A stretch of 64,000 nucleotides of DNA from positions 248,001-312,000 of the forward strand of contig QPMI01000049.1 of NCBI GenBank assembly GCA_004431415.1, in the 5' to 3' direction. The notes under the pieces are model-generated. The model did not search any database, was not told the DNA's origin, and was given only the letters and a program-made list of their open reading frames with translations. A program made the translations under genes and the position numbers. The DNA comes from Cyanophora paradoxa (taxonomy: Eukaryota > Glaucocystophyceae > Cyanophorales > Cyanophoraceae). Positions 11,371 through 21,308 of the stretch are shown piece by piece (the first letter of the stretch is position 1; every line of letters starts with the position of its first letter).

Positions 11371-13438
11371 AAGGAAGTACCTGCGCCACCCCAAAGCTCA
11401 GGCGGAGTACGGCGGGGGCGGAGGAGCCGGGGCGGGGCCGGGGCGGGCCGGTCGTGGGTGATGGTGACGACGGTGCCCTTGAAGTCCTGCGGGGGGCGGG
11501 GGCGCGGGGCGCGGGGCGGGGCGCGGGGGGCGGGGGTGAGCATCGGGGCGAGATTTCCAGCGCCGAGGGCAGCGCGGGTGGGCGAGCGCGCTCGAGTTCC
11601 CCTCTTCTAGTCCTCTGCTGCTCTTCTAGAGCCGCTCTAGCGTTCGAGCACGCGGACCGCTCCTCCAGCGCTACCCTTCTTCTTCTAAGGGGGCGGCGGG
11701 GGAGGATGCGGACCTGGAGGAACTTCTCGAGCCACGCCACCGACTCCGCGTCTGGCGGGGGGGCGGGCCGTCAGGGGCGGGGCGCGAAGCTTGTCTCTCT
11801 GAGGAGGGGGGCCGGGGGCGGCACCGAGGTGGTTCGTTGGCTCGTCCAGCAGCAGCATGTCGTTGTTCTCCAGCAGCAGCCGGCACAGCGCAACGCGCCT
11901 GCGCATAGGAGGCGCTTAAGAATCTCAGCCACGAGCTGGAGCTCGGCTGGGGCGCAAGGATGGGTGCGTTAGCGCGCGCGCCTCTTCTCTCCTCCGGAGA
12001 TGACGCTCACGTCGGCGTCAGGCGGCGGGCAGCGCAGGGCCTGCGGGGGGGTGCGCTTAAGGGGTGGGGGAGGAGAGCGGGGGGGGGGGGGGGGGGTACA
12101 CTCGCCTCCATGGCCATCTCGAGGGTGCGGTCGATCTCCCACCCGTTCTTCGCCTCGATCTCGTCCTGGGGAGTACCGAGTGTTCGGGGCGGGAGGGGGA
12201 GAAGCCCGGGAGGGGTACGGTGCGCCGGCACCTGGAGACGAGCGAACTCGGACGAAACTTTCTCCATCTCCTCGTCGCTCATCGGCTCCCCCAGCTTCAG
12301 GCTCACCTCCTGGGAGACGGACGGGGGTACGAGAATTGAGGGAGGGGGTTCAGGCGTCGGCGGACGGGGGTACGCTCGCCTCGAAGCGGCGCAGGAGCGC
12401 CTTGACGTCCTCCACGGCCGGGAGGATGTTCTGCGGGGGGTATCGGATTCCATCTGGGTGGGAGAAGGAGAGCGGGGGGGGTACGGGACGGGACCTCGAG
12501 GACGGTCTTGCCGGCGGTGAGCTCGGGCTCCTGGGCGAGGTACCCGATCTTCGTGCCGGGGAGGGGCTTCGCCTGCGGGGGGTACGGTCGACCCGGGCCG
12601 GGGACCCGGAGCGAGGAGGGGGTACAGGCGCACCGTGCCCTGGACCTCATCGTCGAGGCCTGTAAAGGTCTCGCGGTCAGGCGGGCGCGGGGACGGGGAC
12701 GGGGCGGTCGCGGCGGGGCGGACCCGCCATGATCTGCACGAAAGTCGTAAGATCAGGCGGGACGGGACGCGGTGCGCGAGCCGGGCGGGCGGGCGGGCTC
12801 GCCTTCAGGAGCGTCGACTTGCCGCTGCCGTTCGAGCCGATGACGCCGATCTTGGCGCCCTGCGCGCGGTACCGCCCGTCAGGAGAGATCGAAAGAGCCC
12901 GGGCGGCCGCGGCGCGGCCGGAAGGGCGGGCGCACCGGGTAGAAGCAGAGGTTGATGTTCTTCAGCACATCCTTACCGCCCGGAAGCACCTTGGACATCT
13001 TGTACATCTGCGCGGCCGCGTTCACGCCGGATCGGAGCGCGAGGTCTACAAGGGCTCGCCTCGTAGATGTACTTCCGGCTCATCTCGGAGCCGCCGCCGC
13101 CACCGCCACCACCGCTCTGCGGCGAGGCGAAGGAAAGCTCGGGAATCGCCCCGCGAGGCGCCCGGCTCCCGCAGCTAAGCGCGACGTACGGCACGCTTGG
13201 CGGCCTTGCCCGAGACTTTCTTCGCCATGTGGATCGCTCCAGCGTTCTGCACCGTCCCGACGAGGGGAGACACGGCGAACGAGCGGCCAGTCGCCGCGGC
13301 CCCGCTAAAGAAGGCGGAACGGAGCGTGCGGCTAGCGATCGCCGGACGGGCGATCGCGGCCGTGCAACTGGCTCCAGACGCGACCTTCGGCGCGCCCGGG
13401 GCGAGCCGGGGCGCTGGGAGCGGAGCTACGAACGCCAT
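8396..13438 (-). CDS. ettA: Energy-dependent translational throttle protein EttA (ABC-F ATPase), organelle-targeted
   Basis: An ABC-F ATPase that binds the ribosomal E site and gates translation by ATP/ADP level. Threading gives 31 exons and 1956 coding bases (651 aa), every junction in frame. The exons run from 13190-13438, 13060-13116, 12936-13007, 12803-12859, 12724-12733 and 12634-12659 at the 5' end to 8705-8775, 8499-8566 and 8396-8419 at the 3' end. Residues 1-83 are rich in Ala/Arg/Ser and poor in acids ([12 protein letters not shown]...), a presequence, followed by a Gly8 linker. The first ABC domain has GSNGSGKST, a SGGEKRRVALCR signature, [11 protein letters not shown] and ITHDRYF. 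The EttA arm reads [15 protein letters not shown] and ELEW. The second ABC domain has [25 protein letters not shown] and ISHDRWF. It ends EPKRIKYRPLATH. Nine donors are GC. The EttA assignment is very firm; mitochondrion versus plastid is undecided. Confidence 0.95.
9757..9771 (-). other. ettA: 15-nt micro-exon of ettA
   Basis: This exon encodes the TTLF just after the second Walker A lysine. It is flanked by GCGCAG and GTGCCT, in phase with exons 9868-9908 and 9603-9668. The codons for both flanking lysines are split AA|G by introns. Confidence 0.85.
12724..12733 (-). other. ettA: 10-nt micro-exon of ettA
   Basis: The bases ATCATGGCGG lie between an acceptor GTGCAG and a donor GTCCGC. They supply the residues IMA plus the first base of the Gly codon, exactly filling the conserved gap between KSTLLK and GLDDEVQG. 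Without this exon the reading frame and a conserved EttA motif are lost. Confidence 0.85.
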
Positions 13439-13504
13439 CCCGATTCTTTGAGAACTGGTCGGCGAGGGTGTCGAACCCGGGCCATATTGGACCAAGAGAA
13501 GAAG
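13439..13504. promoter_or_regulatory. Bidirectional promoter between ettA and the NTR-domain gene
   Basis: Only 66 bp separate the two start codons (13438 on minus, 13505 on plus), so both transcription starts must be driven from this segment or from within the genes. It contains GGACCAAGAG just before the plus start, similar to CGAGACCAGAG found in two other divergent promoters of the window. No TATA box is visible. Confidence 0.55.
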
Positions 13505-14809
13505 ATGTGCGGTCCGCGCCTGCTCCTCGCCCTGCTGGTGGCAGCTTGCACCGCCCTTGCTCCGGGCGCGCAGGGCTGCTCCTGCTGTCCGCCCGCCCGC
13601 TCCGCGCGCGCGTGCCGTGCGCCCGGAATCAATCAGCTAAACCCGCATCGCGCAGTCGCTCCAGCGACGCTGACAGCCTCTTACTACGCTTCCTCGCACG
13701 TCTTTGTTGCGGACATCCTCGCCGCACGGCCCGCACCGCCGGACGCGACGGACCTGGACTTCGACGGTTCTCGCTATATTGATTTGGCGCCGAGCGGGCC
13801 GGGAAATGGCGCTGATGTCTGAGTACGCAGCGCGCGTGGTCGAGCTCTACAAGGGGCCTACGTCCCCCGCGCTCAAGGGCCGGCGCGTCACAGTGACGAC
13901 CTCCGCGAGCTCCGCCGCCTGCGGCGTCGAACTGAAGGTCCGCTAGCGCTCGCCTCGAGGAGAAGTCGATTCCGACGCCTGATCCTGATCCCCGCGCGCG
14001 CGCTCGCGCTCGCGCAGGCGGGGAAGCCGTACCTGCTCTCCGCGTCCGCCGCCTCGCCCTTCGTGTTCCGCGTCGAGCTGTGCCAGGTCAACGTGCCGGC
14101 GGAGTTCGTCTCGCCCTGCGGGTGGACGTGCGTCTAGATCCGAATCCCTGAAGCGAGTCCTCGCCTCACGATCACTCGCCCCTGCGCACGCGCAGGTACC
14201 TGCGGTCCCGGTGGGCCGCGGCCTGCAGATAGAATTCGGACCGGGTCTAGATCTGCTTTTCAGACCGACAAGCTTCCGCAGATCGGTGTGCAACGGGACC
14301 GCGGAGGAGTGCGGCTACTCGACGGACTCGGCCGCCTGCACCGCGCCGGGCTGCCTCCGCGCCTGCGCCGTCCTCCCGCCCGCCAACTGCGTTGCCGACC
14401 CCTGCGAGTGCGTCCCGCATTATGCCTTAGCGTCGGCTTCTGACTGACTTCTCTTGCTCTTCTTAGACAGGCGCAGGAGTGCCGGGATCCCGTTCCGACT
14501 CCGGCGGCGCCGGCGCCCTCGGATCTCGAGGGCGCGGCGGTGTGCGAGGGGAACCCCTGCGGGGCGTGCCGCGCCGAGCGCTACGGCCCGGCGCCGGCGC
14601 GGGCCCCGCTCTGCAGCGGGCAGTGGCTCGGCTGCCGCCTCGGCTCGGGACTGCTGGAGGCGCCGGCGCCCGGCGGCGGCCCCTTCTCCGCCTCCGCCCC
14701 GGCGCCCCGCCCGTCATCGACGTGCCCCCGGAGCCGTCGGCGCCCGCGGCCGCGGGGCCGGCCCGGGCCCTCGCTTAGCTATGTGCAGCTATGTGAGATT
14801 GCAAGTTGA
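13505..14809 (+). CDS. Secreted NTR/TIMP-like domain protein with Cys-rich C-terminus
   Basis: The product begins with a signal peptide (MCGPRLLLALLVAACTALA...AQG). The next residues, CSC, are the hallmark amino end of TIMP-type netrin-like domains. Exon 1 ends DLDFD at 13766. A 64-bp intron (13767-13830) leads to ARVVELYKGPTSPALKG and SSAACGVELK. The next intron (13938-14017, donor GTCCGC) leads to AGKPYLLSA, FRVELCQV and a final CGWTC. This order (FKGP-like, ACG, GKxYL, LC) matches the TIMP/NTR fold. Further exons (about 14286-14405 and 14472-14809) are Cys-rich (CNGTAEECGYS, CVADPCEC, VCEGNPCGACR) before a low-complexity tail. Splicing between 14132 and 14286 is not resolved. In animals TIMPs inhibit metalloproteases. 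In algae NTR domains are poorly understood, so inhibition is only a possibility. Confidence 0.75.
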
Positions 14810-15055
14810 GCTCCTCCGCCGAACGTCAACCCCGGTATTATTCATCGACGTCGACCCTTGCTCGCGGAGCAAGGGTGGCCTTGGCTTGGCCCAGTGGCTC
14901 TCCCCCACCCCTCCCGCCTGGCCTTCTCTTTTCCTAGGGCCAGGGGTGCCCTGGAGCCAACGCCTGCAACCTGTGCATATGCGCGCGCGTGCATTTACAG
15001 TCCCTGTCTAAGACAGCAGCTCGAGTCCAGTAGCTATGGACCCCTCGAGGCCAGC

Positions 15056-16717
15056 TCATCGCCGGTCGCGCCCCGATCCGGAATCGCTGCGGGCCTTGGC
15101 GCGGATGGCCTCCAGCTTCTCCACTACCCCCTTCATGTCCTGCACGGTACCCCTCAAAAACGGGGGTGAGGGGGGGAAGGGGCGGTGCGGACCGCAAGGG
15201 GGTACGCGCTTGCGCCCTCCCTCCAGATTCGCCTGCACGGGGGCGAGTCGGCCGGCGCCCGGCCCGAAATCAATCATGAATCGAAGAGAAGGGGTACGGC
15301 GCACCCGGCGTTCACGGACATCTCTCGGAACCCCAGAAGGGTCGGCTCGCCGTCCTCGGGACGCCACGGCTGGCTGACGAGCCGAAGAGTGAGGAAAAGG
15401 GGAGGGAAAAGGGAAAAGGGAGGGGGGGGGGTAGGGGCGCACGCCATGGACGCGTACGCGATCGCCAGGGGGTACGTCAGCACGTACGCCATCGCTGTCC
15501 TGCGGCGTACCCCCGTCACACAGGCTCCGGGAAGAATCGCGTACCCCCGCACCGCACGACCCAGGTCTGGAAGCCTGCCGAAATCGAGTCCCCCGCCAGA
15601 AGGGCCCGCTCGAGGGCGTCGTCTCCTAGGAGGCCCAGGATCGCCGCCTGTACCCCTTGTCAGGGGGGCAATGCGGGCCTGTGAGGGGGGGTACCTTGCT
15701 CGCGAGGTAGAGTGCGGCCGAGGCGACGGGTACGGCGGCGCGCGCGACGGCCTTTCGCTTCCTGAAACGCTCCGCAAAGACCTCGGCCATTCCGATGCGG
15801 GACTGGCAGGGGTACATGGTTCGAGGGGGGTACGGGATTTGTGAAGCGGGGGTGGGGCGCACGGCGGGAAGGCGCGTCCAGTAGAGGAGCGTCTCGCCTG
15901 CGAGCGGGGAGTCCCGGCCGCTCTCCTGGGGTGCGGCGTCAGAATGCCGGAGCTATTTCGGGCGGCGGGAGGGGTACCACGAGGGCGAGGAGGCAGGTGA
16001 GCAGGTCGGCGTCGCGGGGGTCGGCGGGCAGCGGCGCGGGCCGCTCCAGCTCTCCGATGGCGGCGGCCACGTCCGCCCGGACCGGCGCGGCGCCCGCCTC
16101 GAGCCGCGAGCGCAGCTCTGCGCCCAGCGCCGCGCGGCGGGCCGCGAGCCGCGCCGCGGCCTCCCTCTCCGCCCCGCGCATGCCCTCCAGCCGGCCCCGC
16201 GCGATCGAAAGATCGATGGGGATGTCCGCCTCGGGGTCCCCCGCAGCCTCGGCCGCCCACGCGCCTTCCAGCTCCTGCTCTTGCGTGAGGAGCGCGCGGC
16301 GCGCGCGTGCGGCACGAGACGCGGCGCGGCGCACCCGCTCGAACTCGTCGAGTTGCATGCGCGAGACGGCGAAGTACGCGTCGAGGCAGCGGAAGCTCGT
16401 GGCGACTGCCCTGATCTCCTGCGGCGGCGGTCGTGAGCAAGTCAAGAAGCGGACGGCGGGCCGGGCGGCCGCGGCGGGGCGGGGGCGATGGGACGTGCCT
16501 GCGCGAGCTCGCCTGGCTTGCCGCTGAGAGCGGCTTCGCTGACGGCGATATGAGGACAAGCAGGATCCTGGTCCAAACCGACCGCAGCCGCCAGCGCCCC
16601 GTATTCCAAGTCCTTCTTCTCGATGACCTCGCCCCATCCCGAGACGCCGAGCTGCGTCGTCGACGGCTTCGTCGCTTCCGCTGCATCATCAGAGCGCTGT
16701 CCCGAGTCGCTGGCCAT
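15056..16717 (-). CDS. Uncharacterised coiled-coil protein, C-terminal hydrophobic segment
   Basis: Nine exons thread in frame to 386 aa: 16499-16717, 15978-16418, 15863-15925, 15695-15802, 15553-15647, 15443-15499, 15305-15373, 15208-15232 and 15056-15139. The N-terminus is acidic/polar (MASDSGQRSDDAAEATKP). Residues about 75-215 are a long Ala/Arg/Glu-rich coiled coil (for example LTQEQELEGAWAAEAAGDPE). Later come VARAAVPVASAALYLAS, a Leu-rich helix, and a hydrophobic stretch TAMAYVLTYPLAIAYASMA that could be a membrane segment. The tail is a basic coiled coil ending SGSGRDRR. Two donors are GC (GCACGT at 16498 and GCGTAC at 15207). I recognise no family. A membrane- or organelle-associated structural role is possible but unsupported beyond the hydrophobicity. 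Confidence 0.75.
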
Positions 16718-17463
16718 GGCCCGTGGCGCCGGCGTTCGTGCCGCGGCCGCGTCGCTGGCCCATGGCCATGGCGTACGCGTACGTCCCGCCGCCGCCGGCC
16801 GCCCGCATCGCAGCGCGGCACCTCGGGAGAAGCCTAGCCGCCGGCCGTCGCACTGGTTCGAATCGTACGAAAGGCCGGCGGCGCCGAATCGCCGAACAGC
16901 TGTCCGCCCCGCCCTAAGGTGCGGCCGCGGCGCGGGGCTGGAGACGTCGACCAGGGCGCAGGCGCGCCATTCGTTATGCAGGGCCGGCGGCCGCTGCGGC
17001 GGGGCTGCAGCGGCGACCTGGAACATCTTCAGAGCCCAGTACCCCCCAAGACCAGACTTGAGGGAGACTTCCAAGTTCGAATTCGAATTCGCAATTGCAA
17101 TTGAAATTTCCAAACTGCGCATGCCGGGCGCGTGCGCCGCCTTAGATTAGCACGGCGAGGGGCCAGCTCGAAGACTGTAGACTGTAGACTGGCCCATTAA
17201 TATTGTGCCGGCCCATCGACTCGGCGATATCATGGCATGCGGACTCCAGCGCGGCGTTAGCTGGGATCCGGGAAGGCCTACGTATACGACCTGAACTCCG
17301 GGAGATCCACTTAGCTTCATCCACTTCCAGAGGGCCTCGCATACGCCGCGGCGCTTCAATATTAATGATTTGCATGCCATGATGGATTCACTGACTCGTA
17401 CGCTGGGCCTGGGGCCCTCCTTCGATGAGAGCATATGTACAGAGAGTCGACAGTGTTTATAGC
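16718..17463. other. Spacer between two minus-strand genes
   Basis: No convincing gene. It contains palindromic strings (TTCGAATTCGAATTCG near 17075-17092, then TTGCAATTGCAATTG-like sequence) and unsupported GC frames. It presumably holds the 5' region of the coiled-coil gene and the 3' UTR of the membrane-protein gene. Confidence 0.5.
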
Positions 17464-19209
17464 CTAGAATTGGGAGGCATAGCCGTAGGGGCCAGGGGCG
17501 GGAGCGGGGGCGGGGGACGCCGCGACCGGGCCGCCGAGAAAGAAGAAGAGGGCGAACGCGTTGGAGAGGATCTCGAGCGAGAATGAGGCGAGGAGGAGGG
17601 CCGGCGCCGAGGCGAGGGACACGGCCGCGTAGCGGCGCGCGAAGTCCCCGTACGCCCACGCGACCGAGACCTGGTCAGATCAGATCAGATCAGATCAGGT
17701 CAGATCTGATCGGATCGGATCAGATCAGATGAGGACGGACCACGGTGGCGATGACTGCGGCGAAAATGCGGCGGAGGGTCGCCTGGTCGGCGCGCCAGCC
17801 GCCGACCAGCACGCACGCGTTCACCGCGATGATCAGGACGGCCGCCAGGCGGACGAAGAGCACCGTCGGCTGCGGGTCGACCCCATCGGTCCGAAGCTAA
17901 GTTGATACTATAGAATACTAGGATAGATAGATAGATAGATAGAGTAAAAGGTACTAGCTATAGGATAAACTAAGACGCTAGGATAGAATTGGAAGGGCGG
18001 ACGGCGAGCGTGTAGAGGGGCTCTGCGGCCGTCCCGACGAAGCCCGGCATGGCGAACTTGGCGTACTCCACGGGCCAGAGCAGCGCCACGAGCTTGACCA
18101 GCATCCAGAGGGCCGGCTTCGCGACGAGGAACACGACCTGGCCCCAGCGTTGGTGGGGGGCGGAGGGGCGGGGGGTACGGTGCCGGCGGCGCACGGTGAA
18201 GATGTCCCAGGGGCGCTTGGCGGGGGCCTGGGGCTGCACGGGGGCCTGCCCCGACCAGTAGCGCCAGCCGAAGAAGGCGGACAGGAGGAGCGTGAGCACG
18301 TGCATGAACAGGAAGAGCGCCGGGCCTGCGCGGCGGGGCGCGTCAATGGAAGTCACTGGAAAGGGTGGGGTGGGGGGGTACCGAAGGCGAAGGGGGGGTT
18401 GTACTTGTGGTGGAAGAGGCCGTAGGCGACGACCGTGACGAGGGCGCTGCCCGCGGAGATGAGGCCCAGCAGCAGCCCGGCGGTCTGCGGCGCGGGCGGG
18501 CGCGCGGGCGGGCGGGCGGTGGTCTCTCAGAAAGTCCCGAGGATGGCGCTTTCGAGGGGGTTGCGCGGCGGAGCGCACGCGGCCGTCGCCGGCGCTCACG
18601 GCGCGGCGGAGCGAGATGTAGAGCAAGGCGACCACCGACACGACTGAGCGCGGCGCGGGAGCGCGGTCGGTCGCCAAGAAGGGGGGCAGGATCTAGAGGG
18701 AGCGCGGCAGGCACAGAGCGCGCTGCGGGGCGTGCACGCACGGGCGATGCCATAGAGTTGCACGTTCAGCTCGTTCACTGCTCCGACGGCCGGACCGCGG
18801 TCAGCTTGAGCGCAAAGGCAGCGATCTAGATCTAGATCGATATCTAGATCTAGAGCTAGCCTGACCGGTCGGGCGGCCGGGGCCGGGCCGCCAGGGCGCG
18901 TACGCGGCTCATTGAGGATTCGGACGCACGTGGATCCCCGATGTAAACCTTCTCGTCCAGCCCCGGCGTCACGAAGTTCTCCGCCCACCAGGGCGCCAGG
19001 AGGAACCAAGAGCCCAGCGCGAAGAACCTGCGATCGGAGGCGTCAGCCGTTGCTAACGGCAGCCGCGGCGGTTACTAACTGCCGTCGCAGCCGTTAGCCT
19101 AGGCCGACCGCGCCGGCGCGGGCAGGCCGCCTCTATACTTTGATCGGTTCGGCGTGACGCACGCGATAGGACTGCAAAACAGAAAGTACACGTCGAAGAG
19201 GGATGCCAT
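17464..19209 (-). CDS. Multi-pass membrane protein, paralog A
   Basis: The protein starts MASLFDVYFLFCSPIAC (19209) and ends PYGYASQF. Exons carry successive hydrophobic segments: FFALGSWFLLAPWWAENFV, a stretch ending AYGLFHHKYNPPFAFG, FLFMHVLTLLLSAFFGWRYW followed by SGQAPVQPQ, VVFLVAKPALWMLVKLVALL, a segment with VLFVRLAAVLIIAVNACVLV, and LASAPALLLASFSLEILSN. I count about seven or eight membrane passes. The order and motifs match the plus-strand gene 99 bp away, so the two are diverged duplicates. One intron contains GATC-rich repeats (17673-17731) and another a GATA tetranucleotide run (17921-17942). I do not recognise a characterised family. Invariant motifs across the three copies are GLFH, YNPxxAxG, WRYWSGQAPVQPQ and SLASAP. 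Confidence 0.75.
17673..17731. repeat. GATCA-type tandem repeat inside an intron
   Basis: Degenerate tandem AGATC/GGATC units, almost palindromic as a whole, lie immediately upstream (in sense) of the last exon of paralog A. A closely similar tract sits at 37172-37222, in an intron of the adenylyl cyclase-like gene. Confidence 0.8.
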
Positions 19210-19308
19210 CTCGATTCGCAGATCCGAGCTCGACGCCGCGAGCTAAAGCTACTTGCGGCGAGACCAGAGGCTGTGTACCCCATTCGTAAGATTCCCCCTC
19301 CAGGAACG
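19210..19308. promoter_or_regulatory. Bidirectional promoter between membrane-protein paralogs A and B
   Basis: There are 99 bp between the divergent ATGs (19209 minus, 19309 plus). It carries CGAGACCAGAG at 19259-19269, an 11-mer also found just upstream of the start codon at 57087. Confidence 0.5.
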
Positions 19309-21006
19309 ATGGCCGCCCTGAGGTTCTCGCTCTTCGACGTCTTTTACTTCTTCCTGAACCCTTTCGGGTGCGCCGATCGAAAGCCCGGCCGGCGAACCCG
19401 CGGCGAACCGCGGGCGGTTCAAAGTCGGTGGCCTAACCGCCCGGCCCGACTCCGCGACTGCCCAGATGGTTCGTCCTCGGGAGCTGGGCCCTTCTCGCGC
19501 CGTACTGGGCGGAATCTTTCTTCGCCCCGGGCCTGGATTCGAAGGTCTACGAGAACGACCCGGTTCGTCGAGGACCTGGCCAGGGACGCTTCGAAACTGC
19601 CCTAGAGACACGATAGAGTCGCGTACGCGCAAATCGGAGGCACCCTGCGGCGTGCTAGGCCGGCGTCCGGCCGCCGGACCCGTTCGACCGGCCTCGCGTC
19701 ACGGAGTTCCCGCCACGGCCGGTCAACGGGCCCCGCCGGCTGATCGACGTCGCGTTCTCGAATGCGCAGCTCAATGAGTTCGTCGTCAAGCACTACGCGC
19801 TCGCCCGTGCGCGGCTCGCCTTCGGCCCTCGGTCTCGTCCGCCGCTGACGGGCACGCCCCGCCCCGCCCCGCAGTCCTCGTCGTTATCGTCGTCTTCACC
19901 GTGACCCTTCGCCGCGCCGCCGCCGCCGGCGACGCCCGCGTGCGTCCCGCCGTCCCGCCCGCTTCCGGCTCCCCGCCGACGAGCCCGCCCGCACGCCCGC
20001 CCTCAGACCACCTCGGCCCTCCTCGCCGCCGTCGGCGTGGCCAGCGCCGTCGCGACCGGCATCGTCTACGGCCTCTTCCACCGCTCGTACAACCCCTCCC
20101 TCGCCGTCGGTGAGCACGCGTACCCCCCCCGCCTCGATATAGTACCCCCCTAACCGCCCGCAGGCCCCTGCCTCGTGCTCTTCAACCTCGTCCTCCACGC
20201 CGCCCTCTCCGCCTTCTTCATCTGGCGCTACTGGAGCGGCCAGGCCCCCGTGCAGCCCCAGCCGGCCGGCTCCCGCCCCAACGACGTCTACACCGTGCGC
20301 CGTACCCCCCTTGGCCTTCCGCCCCCCCCCTTCCCCTTCTGACTGGGCGCCAGATCTTCTTCATCTACGTCAAGCCCGCCCTGTGCGCCTCGAGCTCGAG
20401 CTCCCCCCTCGTACCCCCCCCGGGCCGCCGCTCACCTGAGCCTGACGCGCCTCAGGTGGATGATCGTGAACGCGATCGCCCTCGTCTGGCCCCGGCAGGT
20501 CCTCCAGTGGGCCGTCCCGGCCTTCCTCGGCACCACCGCCGCCCCCATCTACGAGAACCCGGTACCCCATTTCCTCCCTCCGGCCCGATCCCCGCCGTTT
20601 TTGTTCTGAGCCCCGCACCTCCGCCACTGTACAGGCGACGATCTGCTACTTCCGCGTGGGATCGATCCTGGCGCTCGCGGCCTCGGCGTGCGTGCCCCTC
20701 GGCCTCGCCCGCGCCGACGCGGACACCACCCGCCGCTCCTTCGTCGCCAAGACCGCCTTCCTGGTGCCGTACCCCCTCTTCCCATCCGATTCGAATAATT
20801 CGAACGTTTGTACCCCTCAGATCGCGCTGATCTGGAACTACGGGAACATGCTGCGGCGGTACCCCGTGGCGTCGCTCGCCTCGGCGCCCGTCGTCGTGCT
20901 CGCCCTCCTCGTCGCCGACGCCCTCTCCAACGCCGCCCTCCTCCACGCCTCCGGCGCCTCCAAGTCCGCCCCCGCCGCCGGGCCCGCCCCCTACGCCTAC
21001 GCCTAG
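19309..21006 (+). CDS. Multi-pass membrane protein, paralog B
   Basis: The start MAALRFSLFDVFYFFLNPFG aligns with paralog A. Exon 2 reads WFVLGSWALLAPYWAESFF then APGLDSKVYENDP. Exon 3 begins after CAG at 19873 (VLVVIVVF). Then come LLAAVGVASAVATGIVYGLF followed by HRSYNPSLAVG, LVLFNLVLHAALSAFFIWRY then WSGQAPVQPQ, QIFFIYVKPAL, WMIVNAIALVWPRQVLQW, YFRVGSILALAASACVPLGL, IALIWNYGNMLRRYP, and SLASAPVVVLALLVADALSN, ending in a Tyr/Ala tail. Introns are C-rich with GTACCCCC on the sense strand. This gene is the source of, or sister to, the truncated copy at 29583-30730. Membrane topology is inferred; function is unknown. Confidence 0.78.
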
Positions 21007-21308
21007 GCGCCCCGGGCCCCCGCCCCGGCCCTGTAGTTGTGCGCTCTCCCTAGGACTGCGCCTTGAATCGAATCGGAACGATTTTTCGGTCGCTGCGGCG
21101 TGTGCAATTTGTCGCATGGCCCAGTGGCCCAGTGGCCCCTGGTGGGGCTGGTCGATTTTCTGTATACGTAGCTTGGTCGGCCGCGCATAGGCAAGGCCTT
21201 GCGCAGGCAGGCAAGCACAGTGCAGCCGCTTCAACAGTAAGAGCTAGCTAGAGCTCTCGAGCTCCGAGGCTCGCAGATCTATCTAAATATCGACTCCACA
21301 CGCTCTGA
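21007..21308. other. Convergent spacer, partly duplicated at 30.7-30.84 kb
   Basis: Positions 21007-21111 are nearly the same as 30731-30841, marking the 3' part of the segmental duplication. The rest (CCCAGTGGCCCAGTGGCCCC near 21119-21140) is short repeat. No gene. Confidence 0.7.

Noticed and set aside
15274-16821. 515-codon minus frame
   Set aside because: It crosses introns of the coiled-coil gene; the nine-exon model joins in phase throughout and ends in a clean coiled-coil tail.
16853-16866. GGTTCGAATC, a tRNA B-box-like string (also 60454, 53306, 51281)
   Set aside because: None of these sites has a matching T-stem, anticodon arm or acceptor stem, and some lie within predicted exons or introns.
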